A stretch of 64,000 bases of DNA from JBFHQE01 sp041592335 (GTDB lineage Bacteria > Pseudomonadota > Gammaproteobacteria > Thiohalobacterales > Thiohalobacteraceae), in assembly GCA_041592335.1 (NCBI GenBank), contig JBFHQE010000005.1:74354-138353 (forward strand), given 5' to 3'. The position numbers and the translations under genes were made by a program. Shown here piece after piece: positions 25,147 through 33,825 of the stretch (position 1 is its first letter; every line of letters begins with the position of its first letter). Below the pieces are notes generated by a model. That model searched no databases. It saw only the letters and a program-made list of their open reading frames with translations, and was not told the origin of the DNA.

Positions 25147-26931
25147 ATGACTTATCTGAAAGCATTTGCGCGCTGGCTGCTGCGGCTGCTCTACCGGGTA
25201 AAGGTGCAGGGGCTGGAGCATTTCGACCAGGCCGCGGAACGGGTGCTGGTGATCGCCAATCACACCTCGTTTCTCGATGCGGTGCTGCTCACGGTTTATT
25301 TACCGGACAACATTACCTTCGCCATCAATACCCACATGGCACGGCACTGGTGGTTGAAACCCTGGTTCAAGCTAGTGCCGGTGTTCCCCATGGACCCGAC
25401 CAACCCGCTGTCGGCAAAATCGCTGATCAATTACATCAAGTCCGGCCAGACTGCCGTGATCTTTCCCGAAGGCCGCATTACCGTTACCGGCACCTTGATG
25501 AAGATTTACGATGGCACCGGCCTGGTGGCGGAAAAGTCAGGCGCAAGCGTGATTCCAATACGCATCGACGGTGCGCAATACACGCCCTTTTCACGGCTGC
25601 GGGGACGAGTACGGTTACGCTGGTTTCCACAGGTCAGCATGACCGTGTTACCGCCACAACGTATTTGTTCACCCGAACACATCCAGGGTCGCGCACGCCG
25701 TCAGTATGCCGGCAAGGCGCTGTCACGCATCATGACAGACATGATGTTCGCCACGTCCAGTTACCGCGCCACTCTGTTTGAGGCTTTACTGGACGCGCGC
25801 CGCATCCATGGCAGCAAACACCTGATCATCGAAGACACGGAACGCACCCCGCTCAGTTATCGCCGTGTGATTGCCGACAGCCTGTTACTCGGTAAACACC
25901 TGAAGCCCCTGACCGACCGGCAACACCCGGTTGGCCTGTTACTGCCGAGCATGAATGGTGCCCTGTTGAGCTTCATGGCGTTACAGGCCCATGGCCGCAT
26001 CCCGGCATTGCTCGACTACACCCTGGAAGGCGACAGCCTGCGGGAACTGTGTGACGCCGCCGGAATACAATCCATTATTACCTCGAAAGTCTTTATCCGC
26101 TTTGCCAGGCTCAGTCACACCCTGGCGACCCTCAAGAGCCGCTTCCGGATTATTTATCTCGAAGACATTGCGCGCACGATGAACTGGCGCGACAAGTTAC
26201 ACAGTTTGTTCGCCAGCTATTTTGCCAGGGGCATTTACCTGGCACGCAGCGGCAAGCCATCGCCGGACGATACCGCCGTCATAGTCTTCAACCAGCAGCA
26301 AGCCATTCATTACAGCCATGCCAACCTGCTGGCCAACCGCAACCAGATCAATGTCGTGATCGACTTCAATTCCCGCGACATTATTCTCAATGCCCTGCCG
26401 CTGCATAACCCCTTCAGCCTGACCGCCGGTACCCTGTTACCACTGCTGTCCGGGCTGCGCGTGTTCTTTTACCCGGCGGAGAACCATTACCGCATCGTGC
26501 CCGAAATCAGTTACGAAATTAACGCCACCATTCTGTTCAGCACCAACCGCACATTACTTGGCTATGCCGAGCATGCTCACCCCTATGACTTTTACTGCAT
26601 GCGGCATGTCTTCACCGGCGGCGAGCAACTCACCCGCCAGACCCGGCAACAATGGATGGAAAAATTCGGTATTCGCTTGCTGGAAGGTTTCGGCCTGCCG
26701 CAAACCGGCCCCGTGCTATGCACCAACACACCGATCAATTACAAACTCAATTCCGTTGGCCAGTTCCTGCCCGGCATTGAATGGCGCCTGCGGGACCAGG
26801 ATGCGCAAGGCTACGGCATGCTGGAAGTCAAAGGCCCCAACATTGCGCACGATGGCTGGTACCAGACCGGGCAGAAAGCGCGGCTTGACGATGATGGCTT
26901 TGTCTATCTGGCGGAAACGTCCCGCGGGTAA
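25147..26931 (+). CDS. Aas-like acyltransferase fused to a degenerate acyl-ACP synthetase domain
   Basis: 594 residues against about 719 in E. coli Aas, to which it aligns from end to end. The PlsC-type acyltransferase part (1-205) is intact: NHTSFLD at 38-44 and FPEGR at 106-110. In the adenylation part the ATP P-loop (TSGSEGHPKG in Aas) is replaced and shortened to NQQQAIHYSH (382-391), the YGVTE motif reads FGLPQ, WYDTGD reads WYQTGQ, and the C-terminal catalytic subdomain is absent. Re-acylation of lysophospholipid may remain, but acyl-adenylate formation from ATP looks impossible. The 3' end overlaps msrA by 28 bp. Confidence 0.88.
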   Translation: MTYLKAFARWLLRLLYRVKVQGLEHFDQAAERVLVIANHTSFLDAVLLTVYLPDNITFAINTHMARHWWLKPWFKLVPVFPMDPTNPLSAKSLINYIKSGQTAVIFPEGRITVTGTLMKIYDGTGLVAEKSGASVIPIRIDGAQYTPFSRLRGRVRLRWFPQVSMTVLPPQRICSPEHIQGRARRQYAGKALSRIMTDMMFATSSYRATLFEALLDARRIHGSKHLIIEDTERTPLSYRRVIADSLLLGKHLKPLTDRQHPVGLLLPSMNGALLSFMALQAHGRIPALLDYTLEGDSLRELCDAAGIQSIITSKVFIRFARLSHTLATLKSRFRIIYLEDIARTMNWRDKLHSLFASYFARGIYLARSGKPSPDDTAVIVFNQQQAIHYSHANLLANRNQINVVIDFNSRDIILNALPLHNPFSLTAGTLLPLLSGLRVFFYPAENHYRIVPEISYEINATILFSTNRTLLGYAEHAHPYDFYCMRHVFTGGEQLTRQTRQQWMEKFGIRLLEGFGLPQTGPVLCTNTPINYKLNSVGQFLPGIEWRLRDQDAQGYGMLEVKGPNIAHDGWYQTGQKARLDDDGFVYLAETSRG

Positions 26932-27554
26932 TCCACACCCACACCACCCAGGCCGCAATAACCGCCGGGATTCTTGTGCAGGTATTGCTGGTGGTATTCC
27001 TCGGCGTAATAAAACGCCGGGGCAGAAAGAATTTCCGTGGTGATGGTGCCTCGTCCTGCTCCGGTCAATGCCTGCTGAAAACGGGCCTTGCTGGCCTCGG
27101 CAATGTCATGCTGCTCCTGGGTGTAAACATAAATACCCGAACGGTACTGGGTACCGACATCATTGCCCTGCCGCATACCCAGGGTCGGGTCGTGCGCTTC
27201 CCAGAACAGGGCAAGCAATGCCTCGTAAGAGACGACCTCGGGATCGAACACCACCCGCACCACTTCGTTATGCCCGGTCATGCCACTGCAGACCTCATCA
27301 TATGTCGGGTTCGGCGTGTAACCCGCTGCATAACCCACGGCAGTGCTGTAAACCCCTGCCGTCTGCCAGAACTTGCGTTCCGCCCCCCAGAAACACCCCA
27401 GACCGAACAGGGCCATTTCCAGGTTGTCCGGATAGGGAGGCTCCATCTCATGACCATTGACCGCATGTGCTGTGGGCACCGGCATCCGGTTAGCCCGGCC
27501 AGGCAAGGCCTCTTCGGCCGAAGGCAGGGTGGTTTTGCGTTTAAGCATGAACAT
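26904..27554 (-). CDS. msrA: Peptide methionine-(S)-sulfoxide reductase MsrA
   Basis: About 216 residues. The catalytic motif GCFWGAE is at about 53-59, and substrate-binding VGYAAGYTPNPTYDEVCSG follows. The C-terminal PGGYCGLGGVGVDYPRD supplies one resolving-type Cys. It repairs oxidised methionine with thioredoxin. The start at 27554 is chosen because GGAGGACAACAG precedes it; longer readings back to 27578 lack a site. A 40-residue N-terminal extension before the catalytic domain has no obvious signal peptide. Confidence 0.94.
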   Translation of the reverse strand: MFMLKRKTTLPSAEEALPGRANRMPVPTAHAVNGHEMEPPYPDNLEMALFGLGCFWGAERKFWQTAGVYSTAVGYAAGYTPNPTYDEVCSGMTGHNEVVRVVFDPEVVSYEALLALFWEAHDPTLGMRQGNDVGTQYRSGIYVYTQEQHDIAEASKARFQQALTGAGRGTITTEILSAPAFYYAEEYHQQYLHKNPGGYCGLGGVGVDYPRDVSAR

Positions 27555-27630
27555 CTGTTGTCCTCCACATATAATCACAGGCTAGGCGGAAACACCGCAG
27601 CGGGCAAATTTCCACACCAAAGGTAGACCG

Positions 27631-28272
27631 ATGACAGACACACATGTTCCCAACGCATTCCTGGCACTCGGCACCCACTGCCCCCATTGCCCGACGGTTC
27701 TGGCCGGTTTGAGCGAGCTGGTCAAGAAAGGACTGATCGGCAAACTCGAAGTCGTCAACCTGGATCAACGGCCGGACACGGCTACCGAGCTGGGTATCCG
27801 TGGCGTACCCTGGATGCGCATCGGCCCCTTTACACTGGAAGGTCTGCGCAGCCCGGCGGAACTGCAAACCTGGGCAGAGCGCGCGGGTACAACGCAAGGC
27901 ATGGCCGAGTATTTTCGCGAACTGCTTACCGAAGGCAAACTGGACCAGGTATCCAGCGTCATCGACAGGGATCCGTTTTCAATGGAAGCCCTGCTGCTGT
28001 TACTGGCCGATCCCGAGACCGAGCTGCAAATCCGGCTGGGCTTGAGCGCCGTCATCGAAGACTATGCCAACACGCCCGCCCTGCAGGCCATGGTGGCAAA
28101 ACTCGGTGCACTGACTCATCACGAGGATGCGCGGATTCGAAATGATGCCTGTTATTTTCTGGGTCTGAGCGGCGATCGCGACGCCTTGCCGTTTCTCAAG
28201 GAACGGTTAAAAGATGACAATGCCGATGTCCGGGATACGGCTGAAGAATCGCTGGAAGAACTGGGAGTGTAG
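27631..28272 (+). CDS. Thioredoxin-like domain fused to HEAT repeats
   Basis: 213 residues. Residues 8-85 look like a thioredoxin fold, with a CPHC redox motif in GTHCPHCPTVL (about 16-19) and a cis-proline loop GVPWMRIG (about 54-61). Residues about 120-213 hold two to three HEAT/PBS-type helical repeats (ALLLLLADPETELQIRLGLSAV, RNDACYFLGLSGDRDALPFL). The repeat end could dock a partner protein for reduction. It diverges from msrA (76 bp apart), which suggests a shared role in redox repair. The stop codon lies in a REP-like element. Confidence 0.82.
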   Translation: MTDTHVPNAFLALGTHCPHCPTVLAGLSELVKKGLIGKLEVVNLDQRPDTATELGIRGVPWMRIGPFTLEGLRSPAELQTWAERAGTTQGMAEYFRELLTEGKLDQVSSVIDRDPFSMEALLLLLADPETELQIRLGLSAVIEDYANTPALQAMVAKLGALTHHEDARIRNDACYFLGLSGDRDALPFLKERLKDDNADVRDTAEESLEELGV

Positions 28273-28318
28273 GAGCGAGCTTGTTCGCGAACCCTTCGCG
28301 GCCAAGGCCGCTCCTACA
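28268..28318. repeat. REP-like inverted repeat element
   Basis: TGTAGGAGCG (28268-28277) pairs with CGCTCCTACA (28309-28318), enclosing TTCGCGAA and TTCGCGGCCAAGGCCG palindromes. The form is close to the Pseudomonas-type GTAGGAGCGAGCTTGCTCGCGAA REP units. It includes the stop codon of the thioredoxin-HEAT gene and lies between convergent genes, where it may act as a bidirectional transcription end. Confidence 0.8.
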
Positions 28319-28324
28319 AAATCA

Positions 28325-29125
28325 TTAGTTACCAAAAATGCCTTTCAGGAAAACCTTCATCCGCTCCCAGGAGTCCTTGTCCGCCGCTTCGTCATACGCC
28401 AGCGGCATACCAAACTTTTCACCCTTCTCGGTCGCGCCGGGATTGGTAAAGGCATGCTGGGCACCGTCGTAATTCACCACCTGGTAGTTAACGCCCGCCG
28501 CTTTCATTTCATCCTCGAATGCCGCGACCTGTTCGGGCGGCACCATCGGATCGGCCGCGCCATTTAACACCAGCACATCGGCATTAACCGAACCGGGTTG
28601 CGCCGGGTTCTTGGTGCCCAGGCTGCCGTGAAAACTCACCACGCCATCAAGATCCATTCCGGCGCGCGCCATGTGTAACACCATGCCACCGCCGAAACAG
28701 TAACCAATGGCGGCCATTTGCTCCGCGTTAACCGTATCGCGCGCCTTTAATATGTCCATCGCCTTCGCGAAACGCTGTTCGGCTACCGGGTAATCGCTGA
28801 CCACGGCCATCATGAATTGCTTGGCATCGTCCGGATGTTCCGCAACTTTGCCGCTGCCATACATGTCGAGTGCAAACGCGGTATAGCCAAGCTCGGCCAG
28901 CATCTCGGCGCGCTTGCGCACATAATCGTTATGGCCCCACCATTCATGCACAACCAGAATACCCGGACGCTTACCTTCAATCGCATCGTCCCAGGCCAGG
29001 TAACCCGTGTAGGACTGACCTTCGATCTCATAGCTCACGACTTCGGTCTGAATCGCGGCAAAGGCAGGCAGGGTCAGCAATGCAATCACAATACTTGCGA
29101 CTATTCTTGTCATCGTTTTCTCCAT
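28325..29125 (-). CDS. Secreted dienelactone hydrolase-family protein
   Basis: 266 residues: signal peptide (about 1-23, ending PAFA), then an alpha/beta hydrolase of the dienelactone hydrolase family. Nucleophile Cys in GYCFGGGM (about 142-149), acid Asp in NGAADPMVPP and His in GAQHAFTNPG make up the triad. The substrate is unknown, since many family members do not act on dienelactones. Two starts are possible (29125 or 29113); GAGGAG supports the first. It probably acts in the periplasm. Confidence 0.9.
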   Translation of the reverse strand: MEKTMTRIVASIVIALLTLPAFAAIQTEVVSYEIEGQSYTGYLAWDDAIEGKRPGILVVHEWWGHNDYVRKRAEMLAELGYTAFALDMYGSGKVAEHPDDAKQFMMAVVSDYPVAEQRFAKAMDILKARDTVNAEQMAAIGYCFGGGMVLHMARAGMDLDGVVSFHGSLGTKNPAQPGSVNADVLVLNGAADPMVPPEQVAAFEDEMKAAGVNYQVVNYDGAQHAFTNPGATEKGEKFGMPLAYDEAADKDSWERMKVFLKGIFGN

Positions 29126-29189
29126 GAAAAAATCTCCTCGGAGCGGTTACAATAGCACGCCACGCGCCAATTAATACCACTGCAATTCC

Positions 29190-29801
29190 ATGACCGTTTC
29201 ACGCCAACAGATACAAACACACCAGAGCGAACTCAAGGCCTGCCGACGCTGCCCACGGATGGTCGGCACGCCCGTGACAGGCACGCCTGTTGCCTCCAGC
29301 ATCCTGTTAATCGGCCAGGCGCCCGGCGTCAAGGAAGTCGAGATTCATCGCCCCTTTGCCTGGACGGCGGGCAAGACATTGTTCAAATGGTTCAGCAGTA
29401 TTGGCGTTGACGAGGAACCGTTCCGTGCCCAGGTTTACATGGCCGCTGTCTGCCGCTGTTTTCCCGGCAAGAATCCCAAGGGTGGCGACCGCGTTCCGGA
29501 CAAGGATGAGATCAATAACTGCCTGCCCTGGCTGAAAACGGAAATTGATTTACTGCAACCCCGGCTGATCATTCCCGTTGGCAAACTGGCCATCAACCAG
29601 TTCATGGCAGTAAAAAAACTGAACGAAGTGATCGGTATTCAACATCACCTGGAAATACAGGGCAGGAAGCGCGACCTGATTCCCCTGCCCCACCCGTCGG
29701 GCGCCTCGACATGGCATCGCATGGAGCCGGGCAAGTCGCTACTGGAAAAAGCGCTGGGCCTGATTGAAGCGCATCCAGCCTGGCGTCAGCTCAGCCCTTG
29801 A
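29190..29801 (+). CDS. Uracil-DNA glycosylase superfamily protein
   Basis: 203 residues with the family 4/5-like layout: an N-terminal CRRCPRM cysteine pair (about 17-23), LLIGQAPGVKE (about 42-52) and C-terminal LPHPSGAS (about 166-173). Additional cysteines in AVCRCFPGKNP could complete a 4Fe-4S cluster. The GEAPG/GLAPA loop here reads GQAPG, so the exact lesion specificity cannot be assigned. It is likely a base-excision repair enzyme. Its 3' end overlaps the convergent CHASE2 gene by 11 bp. Confidence 0.82.
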   Translation: MTVSRQQIQTHQSELKACRRCPRMVGTPVTGTPVASSILLIGQAPGVKEVEIHRPFAWTAGKTLFKWFSSIGVDEEPFRAQVYMAAVCRCFPGKNPKGGDRVPDKDEINNCLPWLKTEIDLLQPRLIIPVGKLAINQFMAVKKLNEVIGIQHHLEIQGRKRDLIPLPHPSGASTWHRMEPGKSLLEKALGLIEAHPAWRQLSP

Positions 29802-32472
29802 TGGCCAGGGTAACAGCCGATGCAAGCCCGGCCCCGCGCAACCATTCCAGAAACTCCGCCTCGGGAACAGGCTTGCTGATGCCATAACCCTGCGCGTAGT
29901 CACAACCCATCTGTTGTAACGCCCGGTAGGTTTCCGTGTTTTCGACGCCTTCCGCAACCGCCTGCATCCCCAGGCGATGAGCCAGCTCAACACTGGCATT
30001 GACGATTGTACGATGCGTTTCGCAGGTCAGCATATCGAAGATGAAACTCTGATCAATCTTGAGGCGCTGCGCGGGATAGGTGCTCAAATAACTCATCGAC
30101 GAGTAGCCCGTACCGAAGTCATCGATTTCAACAATAATACCCGCATCGCTCAGCGTCTGGAGAACAGTCATCGCCGAACCGGGGTCCTGGATCACGGCAG
30201 TTTCCGTGACCTCGAGCGCCAGCCGCGATGCCTCGACACCGAAGTGATGAATCCGCGACAGGATTTTTTCCGGAAAGTTTTTATCGGTCAGGGAACGCGC
30301 GGAAATATTAATCGCCACGGTCAGCCCCGCCAGCAGCTGGTCATTGGCATGAATGAATTGCAGCGTTTCATCCACCAGCCATTCGGTTATATCTTCAATG
30401 ACACCGATTTGCTCGGCAATCGGGATGAATTCGCCGGGAGAAATGAAACCCAGCTCCGGATGCTGCCAGCGAATCAATGCCTCGGCACCAGCCGTCTTGC
30501 CATCGTGCAATTGCACTTTCGGTTGATAGACCAGATAAAACTGCTCTCCCGACAACGCCTCGCGCAGCTGGGAAATGATGGTCAGCCGTCGCAGGCTGTG
30601 TCGGTCCGCCTCCGCATCGTAGGCGCGCTGCCCACACTTGAGTTCCTTGGCCAGGTACATGGCAACATCGGCGTGCTGAACAAGCTCCGTCGCGGTAGCG
30701 GCATCGTCGGGGAAGCGGCTGATGCCGATACTGGCACTGAGTCCGACCGTCATCTCGCCCAGCACCAGTGGTTCGCGAACTTTTTCCAGCAGGCGTTCGG
30801 CCAGTTCAGCCGCATCGTCGGCGCCGGTGTAGATCACGCCGAATTCATCGCCGCCAATGCGCCCGATAATGCAGTCATCCGCCTGCAGCATTGACATGCG
30901 CCCCGCCATTTTTCTTAGCACATCATCCCCGGTAGGATGACCCAGCGTGTCGTTAATCTCCTTGAAGTTGTTCAGATCCAGCAGCAGGAATGCCAGCCTG
31001 TCAGCGCCATTCTCCAGCATTTCCAACAGTCTCGATTCAATACTGCGACGATTGAGCAACCCGGTCAGGCTGTCGTGATTCGCCTTGTAATGAAGTCGGC
31101 GCTCGTATTCATACTGCTGGGTAATATCCCGCACCATCAGGAATCGCTGCCGGTGATCGGAGTCATCGACAACACCCAACGACAGCTCCACCTGCAAGGT
31201 CTTGTTGCCGGACTGCCTGGCACTGGTATGAATGCGGCTGCCTTCACTGAGCGAGGACTCGATTCCGCTCCAGTCCGGCAACAGGGTATCGATCGCCACT
31301 CCCTGCAGACGCTCTTGGTCACAACCGAACATGAGCGCGGCCGCCGGGTTGGCGCTATTGATAACGCCTTTCTCATCCACAGCCAGAATCGCATCCATGC
31401 TGTTATGCACAATGGATTTCATCATCGACGTGCGATGCCGCAAGCGCAGGCCCTGCTGCAATAACGCCAGCGACTGGCGATCCAGGCTTTCAAGCCAGCT
31501 TAATGCCTGCAACAGTACCAGGCCTGCAATAAAGGCACCGCTCGGCAACAGCAGGCGGAACTCCCTGAACGCCCAATGCGACATGGCCGCCACCAGCAGG
31601 ATCAGTGCGGTGGATATTCCCAGTTGCAGCAACCAGCGCCGATCGCCGAGCAATACCGCGTGCAGGATCAGAAAGCCCAGCAACACAAAAGCCGCCCTGA
31701 TCGGTTCCAGGGTCGTGATAAAGGGATGCTTCAGGGTCTGGTACGCCAGCGCCTGAATATAAACGCCGGGCAGGCTGGCATGTACCGGGGTGGAAAACCG
31801 GTCGCCCAGTTCAACAGCAGTTGCACCGATAAGAATTTTCCGGCCCGCGACAAGTTCCCTGGGGAATGTGCCGCGCAGGACATCCGAATAACTCAGGTTA
31901 TCGAATGACTCTACACCGATACTGTAGTCCACCCGGACTTCATTCGGCAGTGTGGACGAGCGCGCATGGAACACCTCGCTCAGGGTCGGCACACTGTCAA
32001 ACTCCTTGCCTGAATTTGGCAAGATGTTTCTGACTATTCCATCGCTATCGGGGGTCACGTTCACGGTTGCCAGCTGACTGTAACGCGCCAGTTGCGGAAT
32101 CGGCTTGGTCCATAACATCGGGCCGGATTCATTACCGTTATTACTGTTCAAGGGCTGGGAGAAGGCCGGCAGAATAACGCGCCGAGGCGGCGCCTGTTGC
32201 AAGGCCCGGCTGAGTGCCAGATCCATCTCGGAATCGGAGTGTGAACTGAAATCAATATCGAACGCGACTGTTTCCGCCCCGGCCTCGAACAGCGCTGTAA
32301 CAATATCCGCGTGATAACGCCGTGGCCAGGGCCAGTTATTCAACTCCCGAATACTGGTGGGATCGATTTCGACCACGGTTAAATCGCTGTTTTCCAGATG
32401 ATGGTTGAGAGCCATCAGGGAATCGGCAAACCCGGTATCGATTTTCTGTGTCAACCCGAACAGCGCCAGCAC
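29791..32472 (-). CDS. CHASE2-PAS-GGDEF-EAL cyclic-di-GMP protein
   Basis: 893 residues from the GTG at 32472. Order: extracytoplasmic CHASE2 (about 10-250), membrane helices (about 258-330), PAS (about 350-455), GGDEF (about 462-625) and EAL (about 635-885). GGDEF is intact at 540-544, without a visible RxxD inhibitory site; EAL at 664-666 and DDFGTGYSS are also intact. It can in principle make or degrade c-di-GMP. The frame stays open upstream to 32556 and encodes a hydrophobic stretch (PVLRALIACIAVGVLALFGL), so the true start probably overlaps the fecR-like stop, perhaps at a CTG at 32532. Confidence 0.93.
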   Translation of the reverse strand: MLALFGLTQKIDTGFADSLMALNHHLENSDLTVVEIDPTSIRELNNWPWPRRYHADIVTALFEAGAETVAFDIDFSSHSDSEMDLALSRALQQAPPRRVILPAFSQPLNSNNGNESGPMLWTKPIPQLARYSQLATVNVTPDSDGIVRNILPNSGKEFDSVPTLSEVFHARSSTLPNEVRVDYSIGVESFDNLSYSDVLRGTFPRELVAGRKILIGATAVELGDRFSTPVHASLPGVYIQALAYQTLKHPFITTLEPIRAAFVLLGFLILHAVLLGDRRWLLQLGISTALILLVAAMSHWAFREFRLLLPSGAFIAGLVLLQALSWLESLDRQSLALLQQGLRLRHRTSMMKSIVHNSMDAILAVDEKGVINSANPAAALMFGCDQERLQGVAIDTLLPDWSGIESSLSEGSRIHTSARQSGNKTLQVELSLGVVDDSDHRQRFLMVRDITQQYEYERRLHYKANHDSLTGLLNRRSIESRLLEMLENGADRLAFLLLDLNNFKEINDTLGHPTGDDVLRKMAGRMSMLQADDCIIGRIGGDEFGVIYTGADDAAELAERLLEKVREPLVLGEMTVGLSASIGISRFPDDAATATELVQHADVAMYLAKELKCGQRAYDAEADRHSLRRLTIISQLREALSGEQFYLVYQPKVQLHDGKTAGAEALIRWQHPELGFISPGEFIPIAEQIGVIEDITEWLVDETLQFIHANDQLLAGLTVAINISARSLTDKNFPEKILSRIHHFGVEASRLALEVTETAVIQDPGSAMTVLQTLSDAGIIVEIDDFGTGYSSMSYLSTYPAQRLKIDQSFIFDMLTCETHRTIVNASVELAHRLGMQAVAEGVENTETYRALQQMGCDYAQGYGISKPVPEAEFLEWLRGAGLASAVTLAIKG

Positions 32473-32528
32473 ACCGACGGCAATGCATGCAATCAGTGCG
32501 CGCAGTACGGGATGGTGCAGTAACTGTT

Positions 32529-33608
32529 TCAGAGCCCCAGCCCGCCACCGATTATGTCACCCAGCCCGATATCTTCGAGCAGGTTTTGTATTTCATCCTC
32601 GGTTAATCCATCCAGTTCGCCGACATCGACACCGATACTGGAAAGACTGTCTTCGATCCCCGAAATGTCATCCATGTTGAGCTGGATATCGACATTCGTC
32701 TCACTGCCACTGCCACTACCACCGATCAGGTTGCCTGTTACGAGCGCATCAAGACTCTCGACGGTTTCCAGCGGCAGTCCGGCGTCGTTTATCAGCAGGA
32801 TGCCATCATCGAGAATTGAATCCTGCAACGAGGTGATCACATCGCCCAGCGACTGGAAAAGCTGATCGCCATCCTCCACCAGGGTCGGCGTTGTCACCGC
32901 CGTGCCAAGGCCGAGTTGCTCCGCCCAGGAGAAAGTCGACATTGTTAATGCACTGGAAGATTGCGACTGCTTCATTGCACTCTCGCCGGTTCTGCCCGAC
33001 CCGCTGTGACTGCCCTGTAGCACCAGGCTGATCACTTCAATTTCCGGTTTCTTAAGCGAAACACTGGCCGACTGCATGGGCTTGAGCAACACGTTTTGCT
33101 GTTTATCAGCGGTACTGACCTGCAGACTGCCTTCGGTCAGGCTGACTGTTGCACCCTCGGAACTGGTCGCCACTTCAAACCGGGTACCCTTCACCAGCGA
33201 GGTCAGATGCGGTGTTGCCACTTCGAACCCCGGTTGCGCCCTTTTCCCCACCTCGTATTTCACAACGCCGATCGATTGCAGAATACGGGTAAAAATACTG
33301 TCCGGTTCCGGCGCGGGGAAAAAGAGTTCGCTATTGGGCGACAGCATCACCTTGTCTTGTCCCTGCACCAGGGTGGCGCGCCCGCCCAGGCTGCGTACAT
33401 GCATCGGCACGGTCAGCGCCTGTCCTTCCTTCAGGGGCTGCCAGCTCGGAACAGTTTCGGATTTCCACTCAACCGCGCCCGTCAAGGACACCACATGCCA
33501 GACCGGCTGCCGGGTATCCGCGGAAACCCACGTAGACATAAACGTCAACAACAGGCACAGCCAGGTTTGCAGCCAGAGAGTACGGGGATAAAAACCGATT
33601 GATTGCAT
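32529..33608 (-). CDS. FecR-domain periplasmic protein
   Basis: 359 residues with a signal peptide (about 1-30). A FecR domain covers about residues 65-190 (LGGRATLVQGQDKVMLSPNS, FEVATPHLTSLVKGTRFEV). The second half is acidic, low in aromatic residues and unassigned, ending GGGLGL. FecR-like proteins paired with CHASE2 proteins are common; here the stop overlaps the likely start region of the CHASE2-GGDEF-EAL gene. It may pass an envelope signal to that sensor. Confidence 0.86.
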   Translation of the reverse strand: MQSIGFYPRTLWLQTWLCLLLTFMSTWVSADTRQPVWHVVSLTGAVEWKSETVPSWQPLKEGQALTVPMHVRSLGGRATLVQGQDKVMLSPNSELFFPAPEPDSIFTRILQSIGVVKYEVGKRAQPGFEVATPHLTSLVKGTRFEVATSSEGATVSLTEGSLQVSTADKQQNVLLKPMQSASVSLKKPEIEVISLVLQGSHSGSGRTGESAMKQSQSSSALTMSTFSWAEQLGLGTAVTTPTLVEDGDQLFQSLGDVITSLQDSILDDGILLINDAGLPLETVESLDALVTGNLIGGSGSGSETNVDIQLNMDDISGIEDSLSSIGVDVGELDGLTEDEIQNLLEDIGLGDIIGGGLGL

Positions 33609-33825
33609 AGAAATCTCGCCAGGTTGAATTCAGCCACACAGCACCAACGCTCATCGGAGGCGCTATATAAGATGTATCGGAAGGTCGAGCGATTTGCTAA
33701 GGATTTGAAGGGGCGTTTTTACGGGTTATTTTGTTAATTTTTTGCAACAGCCGTGACTTTTCGGCGGAATAACCCATATACGAGAAAGGTTAATTCATGA
33801 TTACGGGAAGGAATTCGCCTGACTG

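Noticed and set aside
26558..27043. Frameshifted C-terminus of the Aas-like gene in the +1 frame
   Set aside because: The alternative frame does not encode the missing adenylation subdomain; beyond 26904 the DNA is the msrA coding region in reverse.
33609..33825. c-di-GMP riboswitch upstream of the signalling genes
   Set aside because: The 217-bp gap has no GEMM-like conserved core that I can see; it is AT-rich spacer only.
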